DNA from: an uncultured Slackia sp.
GTDB lineage: Bacteria; Actinomycetota; Coriobacteriia; Coriobacteriales; Eggerthellaceae
Direction: 5' to 3'
Length of the DNA: 6,605 bases
NCBI GenBank assembly: GCA_900553655.1
Contig: USEQ01000075.1
Coordinates: 1 to 6,605 of the forward strand
Below, piece by piece: positions 1 through 5,374 of the stretch. The number at the start of each line of letters is the position of its first letter. The first letter of the stretch is position 1. The translations under genes and the position numbers were made by a program. The notes under the pieces are model-generated. The model saw only the letters and a program-made list of their open reading frames with translations, had not been told where the DNA came from and ran no database searches.

Positions 1-51
1 CATACGAGATCTAGAGGGTGACTGGAGTTCAGACGTGTGCTCTTCCGATCT
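1..51 (+). other. Illumina P7 adapter/index contamination
   Basis: Bases 1-10 (CATACGAGAT) match the 3' end of the Illumina P7 flow-cell sequence. Bases 11-17 (CTAGAGG) occupy the place of a 7-nt index. Bases 18-51 match the multiplexing read-2 primer region, beginning GTGACTGGAGTTC and ending CTCTTCCGATCT. The order P7, index, read-2 primer is exactly that of an indexed library primer, so this is an assembly artefact and not genomic DNA. Translating it gives peptides such as MCSSDL and TGVQTCALPI, which I recall as adapter-derived contaminants in protein databases. Gene starts that reach into this stretch are spurious. Confidence 0.98.
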
Positions 52-52
52 A

Positions 53-424
53 TTCGAACAGGGTCGCAGGCAGCTTCTCAACTTCGGGCACACGCTCGGG
101 CATGCCATCGAGAAGTGCTCGAATTTCGAAATCACCCACGGATACGCCGTGGCATGCGGCATGGCCCTCGTTGTTCGAGCATGCTCGATGCGCGGCCTAT
201 GCGACGAGTCGATCGCCGATCGCCTGTTCGCCGCCCTGCGCTCCTACGGTTTTTCCTGCGAAACGGAATTCAATTCTTCCTTGCTGTATCAAGCGGCGCT
301 TTCTGACAAGAAGCGCAAAGGCGACAGCATATCGGTCGTTCTCGTGCGGGGTATAGGAAACGCATTCTGCGAATCCTTCGACCTCGAGGAGTTTTGCCGT
401 TTCGTCGCGGATGCATGCGACTGA
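53..424 (+). CDS. aroB: 3-dehydroquinate synthase, C-terminal part (5' truncated by contig end)
   Basis: AroB converts DAHP to 3-dehydroquinate, the second step of the shikimate pathway, in the cytoplasm with NAD+ and a divalent metal. Only about the last 123 residues are present, roughly a third of the usual 350-360. They begin at FEQGRRQLLNFGHTLGHAIE, which carries the family hallmark GHTxGHAxE with its metal-binding histidine. The downstream HGYAVACGM supplies the second histidine ligand, and SDKKRKG matches the conserved DKK segment. The frame ends at TGA (422-424). The 5' end is lost because the contig stops and adapter sequence is fused on; the upstream codons in this frame (from 35) are adapter. 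The next gene, aroC, lies 130 bp downstream on the same strand and acts later in the same pathway. Confidence 0.95.
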   Translation, partial: FEQGRRQLLNFGHTLGHAIEKCSNFEITHGYAVACGMALVVRACSMRGLCDESIADRLFAALRSYGFSCETEFNSSLLYQAALSDKKRKGDSISVVLVRGIGNAFCESFDLEEFCRFVADACD

Positions 425-544
425 TAACGATGTGCGCATTGAGCGTTTTCCGCATTGTCTTTTGACTGCTTGTCGGCGGGCGAAAGCCCCGGGCTTGTTC
501 CCGATGGATTCAAGCTGCTCCAATTGGACGTTTCGTGATATTTC

Positions 545-551
545 GAGGTGG
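545..551 (+). promoter_or_regulatory. Shine-Dalgarno site setting the aroC start
   Basis: GAGGTGG ends 3 nt before the ATG at 555, with its GAGG core about 6 nt upstream. The aroC frame is open back to an ATG at 411, but that upstream part overlaps the end of aroB and has no comparable site. The protein's family homology also starts just after the ATG at 555, so this site decides the start. Confidence 0.7.
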
Positions 552-554
552 GCT

Positions 555-1646
555 ATGTCATCGCATATTGGAAAAAACATCTCTGTGTCCGTGTTCGGAC
601 AAAGCCATTCTGCCGGGATTGGCTGCGTTGTCGAAGGAATTCCCGCGGGGCACAGAATCGACCGAGAGGCCCTTTCCGCCTTCCTGAAAAGGCGCGCGCC
701 GGGCGGTCTGCCTTGGTCAACGCCGCGCAAGGAGGCTGACGAGCCGGAATTTCTCGGAGGCTTGATCGACGACGTCACGTGCGGCGCGCCTTTGGCGGCC
801 GTAATCCGCAACACCAACACTAGAAGCTCCGACTACGACGCCCTTCGTCGTATTCCGCGTCCAGGCCATGCGGACTATGTGGCCGAGGTGAAATTCGGCG
901 GGCATCAGGATGCTTCGGGCGGCGGGCATTTCTCTGGACGTCTGACCGCGCCGTTGTGCATCGCGGGCGGCATTGCAAAACAACTTCTTGAAGAATCGGG
1001 TATTTACGTTGGCGCCCACCTGAGACGAGCGGCCGGCATCGACGACGTTGCGTGGGATATGCATGCGATAACATCCGAGGACGTCATCGCACCGGGAAAA
1101 AAGCTTTTCCCCGTCGTTGACGACGGGGCGGGCGGGCGCATGGTTGACGCCATCGTTGAAGCCCGCTCGAATCGCGACAGTGTAGGGGCCGTCGTCGAGT
1201 GCGCGGCCGTTGGTATGCCCATAGGTGTCGGTGAACCTATGTTCGACGGCATCGAGAACGCGATCGCCGCATATTGCTTCGGCATTCCCGCCGTTAAGGG
1301 TATCGAATTCGGCCGCGGTTTCGAGGCGGCGGATATGAAAGGGAGCGAGCATAACGATCCGTATCGCATGGACAATGATCGTGTCGCGTTTCGGTCCAAC
1401 AATGCAGGCGGTATCCTCGGCGGCATTTCGACGGGGGAGCCTATCGTGTTTCGGGTCGCCTTCAAGCCTACGTCCTCAATCTTCATCGAACAGGACAGCG
1501 TAGACCTGAAAGACGGGGCCGATGCGAAGCTTTCTCTCAAAGGACGCCACGATCCCTGCGTTGCCGTGCGCGCCGTTCCGGTCGTTGAGGCAGTGTGCGC
1601 CCTGGCCTTGTACGACCTTCTTCTCGAAGAAAGGATGGACCGATGA
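555..1646 (+). CDS. aroC: Chorismate synthase
   Basis: AroC converts 5-enolpyruvylshikimate-3-phosphate to chorismate by eliminating phosphate; the enzyme needs reduced FMN. The product from 555 is 363 residues, normal for the family. Family blocks appear in order: GQSHSAGIGCVVEGIPAG at residues 15-32 (variant of the GESHG signature, with the conserved His18), RRAPGG, RPGHADY (second conserved histidine), SGGGHFSGRLTAP, GVGEP, VKGIEFGRGF, SNNAGGILGGIS, FKPTSSI, KGRHDPC and RAVPVVEA. Glutamine stands where the classical signature has glutamate, and GGGHFSGRLTAP replaces GGGRSSARET; I recall the latter from Firmicutes and Coriobacteriia. The TGA stop overlaps the pheA start codon (ATGA at 1643-1646), which points to translational coupling. 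No terminator lies between the two genes. Confidence 0.96.
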   Translation: MSSHIGKNISVSVFGQSHSAGIGCVVEGIPAGHRIDREALSAFLKRRAPGGLPWSTPRKEADEPEFLGGLIDDVTCGAPLAAVIRNTNTRSSDYDALRRIPRPGHADYVAEVKFGGHQDASGGGHFSGRLTAPLCIAGGIAKQLLEESGIYVGAHLRRAAGIDDVAWDMHAITSEDVIAPGKKLFPVVDDGAGGRMVDAIVEARSNRDSVGAVVECAAVGMPIGVGEPMFDGIENAIAAYCFGIPAVKGIEFGRGFEAADMKGSEHNDPYRMDNDRVAFRSNNAGGILGGISTGEPIVFRVAFKPTSSIFIEQDSVDLKDGADAKLSLKGRHDPCVAVRAVPVVEAVCALALYDLLLEERMDR

Positions 1647-2185
1647 ACGAATCACGCGCAATGTCGGCGCCGTCCGCCGCAAGCGCTTGCGGCAAAGCGT
1701 CCGCAGAAGGAATCGTGGAGCTTTCCGAATCCCGTGCGAAAATCGACGCGATAGACCGCGAAATCGTCCGCTTGTTCGAAGAGCGCATGCGCGTCTCCTA
1801 TGACGTGGCCTGCTATAAGCGCGCTACCGGCAAGCCCGTGCTTGACCCCGTGCGGGAAGCCCAGAAGATCGCCGCCGCGACAAGCCTTGCAGACGATGAC
1901 TTCAAGCAGTTCATGCCGCCGCTTTTCGGCCTCATCATGGAAATGAGCCGGACGTATCAGCACCATTCCATAGACGGGCCCACATCATTGAGCGACTTCA
2001 TCGCGCATATCTCGAAGGGCGGCGCGCTGCCCGAGTCTCCGAGAGTGGCATGCCAAGGTGTAGCGGGCGCGTATTCCAATATCGCGTCGAAGACCCTATT
2101 TCCCCAGGGAAAGATAGGCTTCGTCTCCACCTGGCCGGAAGTATGCGACCTGGTCGAGCAGGAGGAAGTCGAATTCGGCGTCTAG
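1643..2185 (+). CDS. pheA: Truncated PheA product as encoded: chorismate mutase plus a dehydratase stub
   Basis: If the amber codon is real, translation yields 180 residues: the whole chorismate mutase domain followed by only the first 48 or so residues of the prephenate dehydratase domain, ending EVEFGV. Chorismate mutase domains fold and work alone in many bacteria, so prephenate formation could survive. Dehydratase activity and ACT-domain feedback control would be lost. This entry describes the literal reading; the full gene is given separately. Confidence 0.7.
   Translation: MNESRAMSAPSAASACGKASAEGIVELSESRAKIDAIDREIVRLFEERMRVSYDVACYKRATGKPVLDPVREAQKIAAATSLADDDFKQFMPPLFGLIMEMSRTYQHHSIDGPTSLSDFIAHISKGGALPESPRVACQGVAGAYSNIASKTLFPQGKIGFVSTWPEVCDLVEQEEVEFGV
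2183..2185 (+). other. In-frame amber (TAG) codon inside pheA
   Basis: TAG follows GTC (Val180) and precedes codons for PLENSTAGTV in the same frame. There is no frameshift before or after it, since the frame of the ATG at 1643 is the frame of the natural end at 2851. Three natural stops in this window also use TAG (pheA at 2849, aroE-aroK at 4243, secG at 5038), which argues against TAG being read as an amino acid in this organism. Confidence 0.9.
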
Positions 2186-2851
2186 CCTCTTGAAAACTCC
2201 ACCGCAGGAACGGTCGACCGCGTCTACGACCTGCTTTCGACCAGGGGGCTCTATATAGTCAAGGCGGTCACCTTGCGCATCGACCACAACCTCTTGGCCA
2301 AGCCCGGATGTTCGCTGGAAGACGTGCGTGAAGTGTTTTCGCACGAGCAGGCGCTGCGTCAATGCGACGAGTTCATCTCCTCGCTGTCGAGTGGAGTCCA
2401 TGCGACGGTATGCAAGAACACCGCGCTTGCCGCTCAGGCGGTTTCTGCAAGCGAACGTTTCGACGTCGCGGCCATTTCCTCGAAGGAATGCGCTGAGATC
2501 TACGGGCTCGACGTGCTCAAAGAGTCGGTACAAGATGAACGAAACAACTTCACCCGTTTCGTCTGCGTGTCGAATCGGCCGTTTGTCTCTTCCGATGCCG
2601 ACCGAAGCTCGTTTTTGCTGGTGCTGCCTCACGAGCCGGGGTCGCTATACCGCGTCTTGTCTCGCATCGCCGCACTCGGCGTGAACATGGTCAAGCTTGA
2701 AAGCCGTCCGATTCCGGGACGCGAATTCGAGTTCATGTTCTACGTCGACGTGGAGTCGATTCCCGGAGATGCGGCCTTCGAACAGCTGGCCATGCAAATT
2801 CCTCCTCTATGCGATCGATGCTGCTATCTGGGAAGTTACGCCGAGATATAG
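2186..2851 (+). pseudogene. pheA: PheA C-terminal remnant: most of the dehydratase domain plus the ACT domain
   Basis: These 221 codons continue the pheA frame after the stop. They keep the substrate loop PLENSTAGTV, the catalytic TRF motif and the complete ACT domain ending YLGSYAEI, a normal PheA terminus. There is no good start close to the stop. The first plausible restart is TTG at 2273 behind AAGGCGG (2261-2267), which would omit the first part of the domain, so independent function is doubtful. The intact motifs suggest the lesion is very recent or is a sequencing error. Confidence 0.8.
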
Positions 2852-2946
2852 CGCCGATGCATCCTGGCGGCCGGAAATCCGCGTCGCACGATACGTAATT
2901 GCCCCGAACGAAGCGGCCGTCGCGCGCGGCCTGAAAGGATGAGAAC

Positions 2947-4245
2947 GTGGCATCTTCAAAAAAACCAATATTCGGCCTGCTCGGACGCACGCTTGCCCAT
3001 AGCTATTCCCCCAAAATCCATTCTTTGCTCGGTTCGTACGAATATCGCCTGTTCGAAATTGAACCCGAGAATCTCGAGTCATTCGTGAAAAACGGGGAAT
3101 ACGCGGGGATTAATGTCACCATACCGTACAAAGAGACCGTCATGCCGATGTGCGATGAACTCTCCGATGCGGCGCGTATCATCGGGTGCGTGAATACGAT
3201 TATTCGCAGAGAGGATGGTAAGCTCTACGGCGACAACACCGATTATTACGGCTTCTCCCACCTTGTCGAGTTTTCGGGCGTGCCGATCGAGGGAAAGAAG
3301 GTTCTCGTACTGGGAGCCGGCGGCGCTTCGAAGACGGTTCGCTCTGTCATGACCGACCGCGGCGCGCGCGAGGTCGCCGTCGTCTCGCGCAGCCTCCCTG
3401 GGGCGGGCCTCAATACCATCGAAGATCACTATGACGCCGATATCATCGTGAACGCCACACCGGTAGGCATGTATCCGAACTGCCCCGAATCGCTTGTCGA
3501 TATCGAACCGTTCACCGTCGCAGGAGAAACACGCAAAGGCTATCGCGATGGCCTCCATGCGGTGTTCGATGTGGTATACAACCCGGCTCGAACCGACATC
3601 TTGCTGCAGGCAGAGAAGCACAAGGTTCCTTACGTCAACGGGCTTCCCATGCTTGTGGCTCAGGCGAAACGGGCGAGCGAGCTGTTCCAAGACACGAAGA
3701 TTTCCGACGAGACGATGCGCTCGGTGCTCGAAAGCATCGCGTTCGAGATGCGCAACGTCATATTGATTGGCATGCCGAGCGGCGGCAAGAGTACTATCGG
3801 CGCCCTTCTGTCAAAGAAGCTCCATCGTACGTTCGTCGACATTGACAACCACATTCCCGCCGCTGCCGGTAAATCCATCCCCGAAATATTTTCGGATGAC
3901 GGTGAAGCGGTCTTCCGCCGCATAGAAACGGATGTGACAGGCGATATCTGCAAACGCTCCGGTCTTGTCATCGCATGCGGCGGCGGCGTTGTCACCCAGC
4001 CGAGAAACTACGACCTGCTTCATCAGAACGGCATCGTCGTGCTGTTGCGTCGCCCGATCGATCTGCTTGTTTCGGACGGTCGTCCCATGAGCATAGCCAA
4101 AGGCATCGCGGCTCTTGAGCATGAGCGGCATCATCTTTACGAAGCCTGGGCGGATGTTGCCGTCGAAAACGACGGGGCCCCGGATGATACGGTCAAGCGC
4201 ATCATCGAGGCCTTAGACGAAGTAAGCAACGTGGTGAAGGGGTAG
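2947..4245 (+). CDS. aroE-aroK: Shikimate dehydrogenase-shikimate kinase fusion
   Basis: One 432-residue cytoplasmic protein would carry out two successive steps: NADPH-dependent reduction of 3-dehydroshikimate to shikimate, then ATP-dependent 3-phosphorylation. The AroE half (about 1-265) has HSYSPKIH (substrate-binding serines), NVTIPYKE with catalytic Lys62, GDNTDYYG with catalytic Asp99, a Rossmann GAGGASKTV at 123-131, NATPVGMYPN and NGLPMLVAQA. The AroK half starts at about Met268 with Walker A GMPSGGKST (275-283), then FVDIDNHI (DxD, magnesium and substrate), CGGGVV, a lid-like DGRPMS, and ERHHLYEAWAD. Each half is close to normal length. A GTG start at 2947 is chosen because AAAGGA (2934-2939) lies 7 nt upstream and family similarity begins within a few residues. 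Most bacteria encode these enzymes separately. It follows pheA by 95 bp and precedes aroQ by 35 bp, consistent with one operon. Confidence 0.95.
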   Translation: MASSKKPIFGLLGRTLAHSYSPKIHSLLGSYEYRLFEIEPENLESFVKNGEYAGINVTIPYKETVMPMCDELSDAARIIGCVNTIIRREDGKLYGDNTDYYGFSHLVEFSGVPIEGKKVLVLGAGGASKTVRSVMTDRGAREVAVVSRSLPGAGLNTIEDHYDADIIVNATPVGMYPNCPESLVDIEPFTVAGETRKGYRDGLHAVFDVVYNPARTDILLQAEKHKVPYVNGLPMLVAQAKRASELFQDTKISDETMRSVLESIAFEMRNVILIGMPSGGKSTIGALLSKKLHRTFVDIDNHIPAAAGKSIPEIFSDDGEAVFRRIETDVTGDICKRSGLVIACGGGVVTQPRNYDLLHQNGIVVLLRRPIDLLVSDGRPMSIAKGIAALEHERHHLYEAWADVAVENDGAPDDTVKRIIEALDEVSNVVKG

Positions 4246-4280
4246 CCGACAGCCAACGCGACAGAAAAGAAGGATATGCC

Positions 4281-4718
4281 ATGAAGTTTCTTGTCATAAA
4301 CGGGCCGAATATCAATTTGCTCGGCCTGAGGGAGCCGTCTATCTACGGTACACAGGATTATCGGGCGCTGGTCGAGCTCGTTGCCGAGACGGCGAAGGAA
4401 AACGGATTCGAGGCGGACTGCTTTCAGAGCAACCACGAAGGCTCCATCGTAGACGAGATACAGAAAGCCTACGGGGTATACGACGGAATAGTCATCAATC
4501 CGGCGGCGTACACGCATACGTCCGTCGCCATCCTCGATGCTTTGAAGGCCGTTGCGATTCCTTTCGTCGAGGTCCATATTTCGGCGGTTGAAAAACGCGA
4601 GGATTTCAGGCAGATATCGTATGTTCGTTTGGCCGCATCGAGCACCATCACCGGTCACGGCATCGAGGGGTATCGCGAAGCGCTGCTGTTTTTGCAGAAT
4701 CTACTTGCGAGGAAATAA
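4281..4718 (+). CDS. aroQ: Type II 3-dehydroquinate dehydratase
   Basis: This enzyme dehydrates 3-dehydroquinate to 3-dehydroshikimate, the step between AroB and AroE. At 145 residues it has the usual type II length and would form the dodecamer typical of that family. Visible motifs are INGPNINLLGLREPSIYG with catalytic Tyr22 and Arg17, FQSNHEGSIVDEIQ, INPAAYTHTSVAI with Asn73, and EVHIS with catalytic His99 followed by KREDFR. SAV replaces the common SNV after EVHIS, a mild variant. AAGGA (4270-4274) lies 6 nt before the ATG. It ends with TAA and appears to be the last gene of the aromatic cluster, since a promoter for secG overlaps its 3' end. The name aroQ is also used for a chorismate mutase class; here it means dehydroquinase. 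Confidence 0.96.
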   Translation: MKFLVINGPNINLLGLREPSIYGTQDYRALVELVAETAKENGFEADCFQSNHEGSIVDEIQKAYGVYDGIVINPAAYTHTSVAILDALKAVAIPFVEVHISAVEKREDFRQISYVRLAASSTITGHGIEGYREALLFLQNLLARK

Positions 4719-4734
4719 GGGCAACGACTATAAT
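4705..4734 (+). promoter_or_regulatory. Probable sigma-70-type promoter for secG
   Basis: A perfect TATAAT (4729-4734) lies 18 nt after TTGCGA (4705-4710), which matches 4 of 6 bases of the -35 consensus. The -35 element falls inside the last codons of aroQ. Transcription would start near 4741 and leave a leader of about 40 nt before secG. This would give secG expression independent of the aromatic operon. Confidence 0.6.
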
Positions 4735-4782
4735 TCATAACTTGCCATACTTATTTCGAAACATCGTAAGGAGAGAAGTAAC

Positions 4783-5040
4783 GTGAATCCGTTGCTCATC
4801 GCAGTTCTTGTCATCTGGGCCGTTTCCGGCATTGGTCTTATCATCTTCGTCCTCCTGCATTCCGGCAAAGGCACGGGTGTTTCCGACATGATCGCAAGCT
4901 CTCTGTATTCCACGCAGACGGGCACGAATATCATCGAGAAAAACCTCGACCGCATCACTATTATTTTTGCGGTTGTATTCATGATTTCTTTGCTGGTCCT
5001 GATGATTATTTATCCTCAGGGCTCTATTGCCGGCCAGTAG
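4783..5040 (+). CDS. secG: Preprotein translocase subunit SecG
   Basis: SecG is the small inner-membrane partner of SecY and SecE in the Sec channel and assists SecA-driven protein export. The 85-residue protein has two hydrophobic segments, about residues 3-25 and 58-77. They are joined by a loop with HSGKGTGVSDM (26-36), the conserved QSGKGxGLS-like signature, and EKNLDRIT (52-59), a form I associate with actinobacterial SecG. The GTG start at 4783 is supported by TAAGGAGAG (4767-4775) at good spacing. The gene ends with TAG. It has its own predicted promoter and is followed 103 bp later by tRNA-Leu. Confidence 0.93.
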   Translation: MNPLLIAVLVIWAVSGIGLIIFVLLHSGKGTGVSDMIASSLYSTQTGTNIIEKNLDRITIIFAVVFMISLLVLMIIYPQGSIAGQ

Positions 5041-5056
5041 GCGATTGGTGGAATCG

Positions 5057-5091
5057 GGCAAGAAAAAAACTTTTTCAAATTTCTTCTTGCC
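5057..5091 (+). repeat. Inverted repeat downstream of secG
   Basis: GGCAAGAA (5057-5064) and TTCTTGCC (5084-5091) are perfect 8-bp complements separated by 19 nt of A- and T-rich sequence, which itself can form a weak inner stem. It begins 16 nt after the secG stop. There is no T-run after the stem, so it is not a classical intrinsic terminator. It could protect the secG mRNA end or weakly end transcription, but it also overlaps the predicted tRNA promoter -35 box. Confidence 0.4.
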
Positions 5092-5115
5092 AATGACGCT
5101 TGTTTGTCATAGTAT
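5087..5115 (+). promoter_or_regulatory. Probable promoter of tRNA-Leu
   Basis: TTGCCA (5087-5092, 5 of 6 consensus bases) and TAGTAT (5110-5115, 4 of 6) are separated by exactly 17 nt. Transcription would begin near 5122, about 20 nt before the mature tRNA 5' end. A tRNA gene closed by its own terminator would be expected to have such a promoter. Confidence 0.5.
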
Positions 5116-5123
5116 ATCAAATC

Positions 5124-5140
5124 GCAGCCGATAAGGCTGC
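5124..5140 (+). repeat. Hairpin in the pre-tRNA leader
   Basis: GCAGCC (5124-5129) and GGCTGC (5135-5140) form a perfect 6-bp stem around the loop GATAA. It ends 3 nt before the first base of tRNA-Leu, so it would lie in the leader removed by RNase P, or close to the transcription start. Confidence 0.45.
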
Positions 5141-5143
5141 CAT

Positions 5144-5232
5144 GTCGGAGTGGTGGAACGGCAGACACGCTAGCTTGAGGTGCTAGTGCCCATATACCGG
5201 GTGTGCGGGTTCAAATCCCGCCTCCGACACCA
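5144..5232 (+). tRNA. tRNA-Leu (anticodon GAG)
   Basis: The acceptor stem GTCGGAG (5144-5150) pairs fully with CTCCGAC (5222-5228), followed by discriminator A and an encoded CCA (5230-5232). The anticodon stem CTAGC (5170-5174) pairs with GCTAG (5182-5186) around a 7-nt loop with GAG at 5177-5179, which reads leucine codons CUC and CUU. A long variable arm (5187-5204) with its own short stem marks a class II tRNA, as expected for leucine. The T arm GCGGG/CCCGC encloses TTCAAAT. It sits between a predicted promoter and a strong terminator. secG followed by a GAG leucine tRNA is also the order in E. coli (leuU). Confidence 0.97.
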
Positions 5233-5243
5233 TCGGAAATCAG

Positions 5244-5268
5244 AAGGCGGCCGCAAGGCCGCCTTTTT
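5244..5268 (+). terminator. Intrinsic terminator after tRNA-Leu
   Basis: AAGGCGGCC (5244-5252) pairs with GGCCGCCTT (5257-5265) around a GCAA tetraloop, and five T residues (5264-5268) follow the GC-rich stem. It begins 12 nt after the tRNA CCA. This is a textbook Rho-independent terminator on the plus strand. Confidence 0.92.
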
Positions 5269-5374
5269 CGTATGCCGTGCGTTATCGTGGCCGCTATCAT
5301 ACAGCCTACGATACCAGTATCGTCCGCCATCGTGCTCGTGCGGACATTGCCATATCGCATACGACAGCACCGCC
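5269..5374. other. Convergent intergenic gap with several inverted repeats
   Basis: These 106 bp separate the tRNA terminator from the end of the minus-strand methyltransferase; I see no gene. ACGATAC (5308-5314) and GTATCGT (5317-5323) are a perfect 7-bp inverted repeat with a 2-bp gap. GTCCGC (5322-5327) and GCGGAC (5340-5345) form a possible 6-bp stem. TCGTATGC (5268-5275) and GCATACGA (5357-5364) are an 8-bp inverted pair near the two edges. No T-run on the minus strand follows these stems closely, so none is a clear terminator for the methyltransferase. Confidence 0.45.

Larger units (their letters stand above)
1643..2851 (+). pseudogene. pheA: Chorismate mutase/prephenate dehydratase, split by an in-frame TAG
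   Basis: This P-protein would convert chorismate to prephenate and then to phenylpyruvate, committing flux to phenylalanine. The frame is continuous over 402 codons apart from TAG at codon 181. About 25 leading residues precede an AroQ-type chorismate mutase domain (about 28-110), with SRAKIDAID, ERMR, CYK, LDPVRE and MSRTYQ matching the active-site Arg, Lys, Asp/Glu and Gln positions. The prephenate dehydratase domain (about 133-310) includes VACQGVAGAYS, then after the stop PLENSTAGTV, VFSHEQALRQC and the catalytic NNFTRF (Thr304-Arg305-Phe306). A C-terminal ACT domain (about 318-402) has PGSLYRVL and LESRP, the signature of the phenylalanine-sensing site, so feedback inhibition is expected. 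The start ATG overlaps the aroC stop and has AAAGGA 7 nt upstream. The stop sits between FGV and PLENS, where relatives usually have Leu, Ile or Val; one base change (TTG to TAG) explains it. Everything downstream looks undamaged. Confidence 0.88.

Noticed and set aside
430..465. 11-codon ORF between aroB and aroC as an attenuator leader peptide
   Set aside because: It has no Shine-Dalgarno, no run of aromatic codons (only two Phe) and no following terminator or antiterminator structure.
478..489. GGGC-GAAA-GCCC hairpin as an intrinsic terminator after aroB
   Set aside because: The stem has only 4 bp and no T-run follows.
411..554. N-terminal extension of chorismate synthase from the ATG at 411
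   Set aside because: The 48 extra residues overlap aroB, resemble nothing in AroC, and a Shine-Dalgarno sits right before the ATG at 555.
717..1352. Long minus-strand open frame opposite aroC
   Set aside because: It is the antisense of a clear aroC gene and is explained by GC-rich codon structure; it shows no domain or start signal.
2183..2185. TAG read as an amino acid (reassigned code or pyrrolysine)
   Set aside because: TAG ends pheA itself, aroE-aroK and secG at natural protein termini in the same window, and the position normally holds a plain hydrophobic residue.
2852..2942. Possible small gene between pheA and aroE-aroK
   Set aside because: The open frame there begins inside pheA in another frame, has no own ribosome-binding site and no recognisable motif; it looks like chance in GC-rich DNA.
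5057..5091. Inverted repeat after secG as a strong terminator
   Set aside because: The loop is 19 nt, no T-tract follows the 3' arm, and the arm overlaps the likely tRNA promoter; it is kept only as a repeat.
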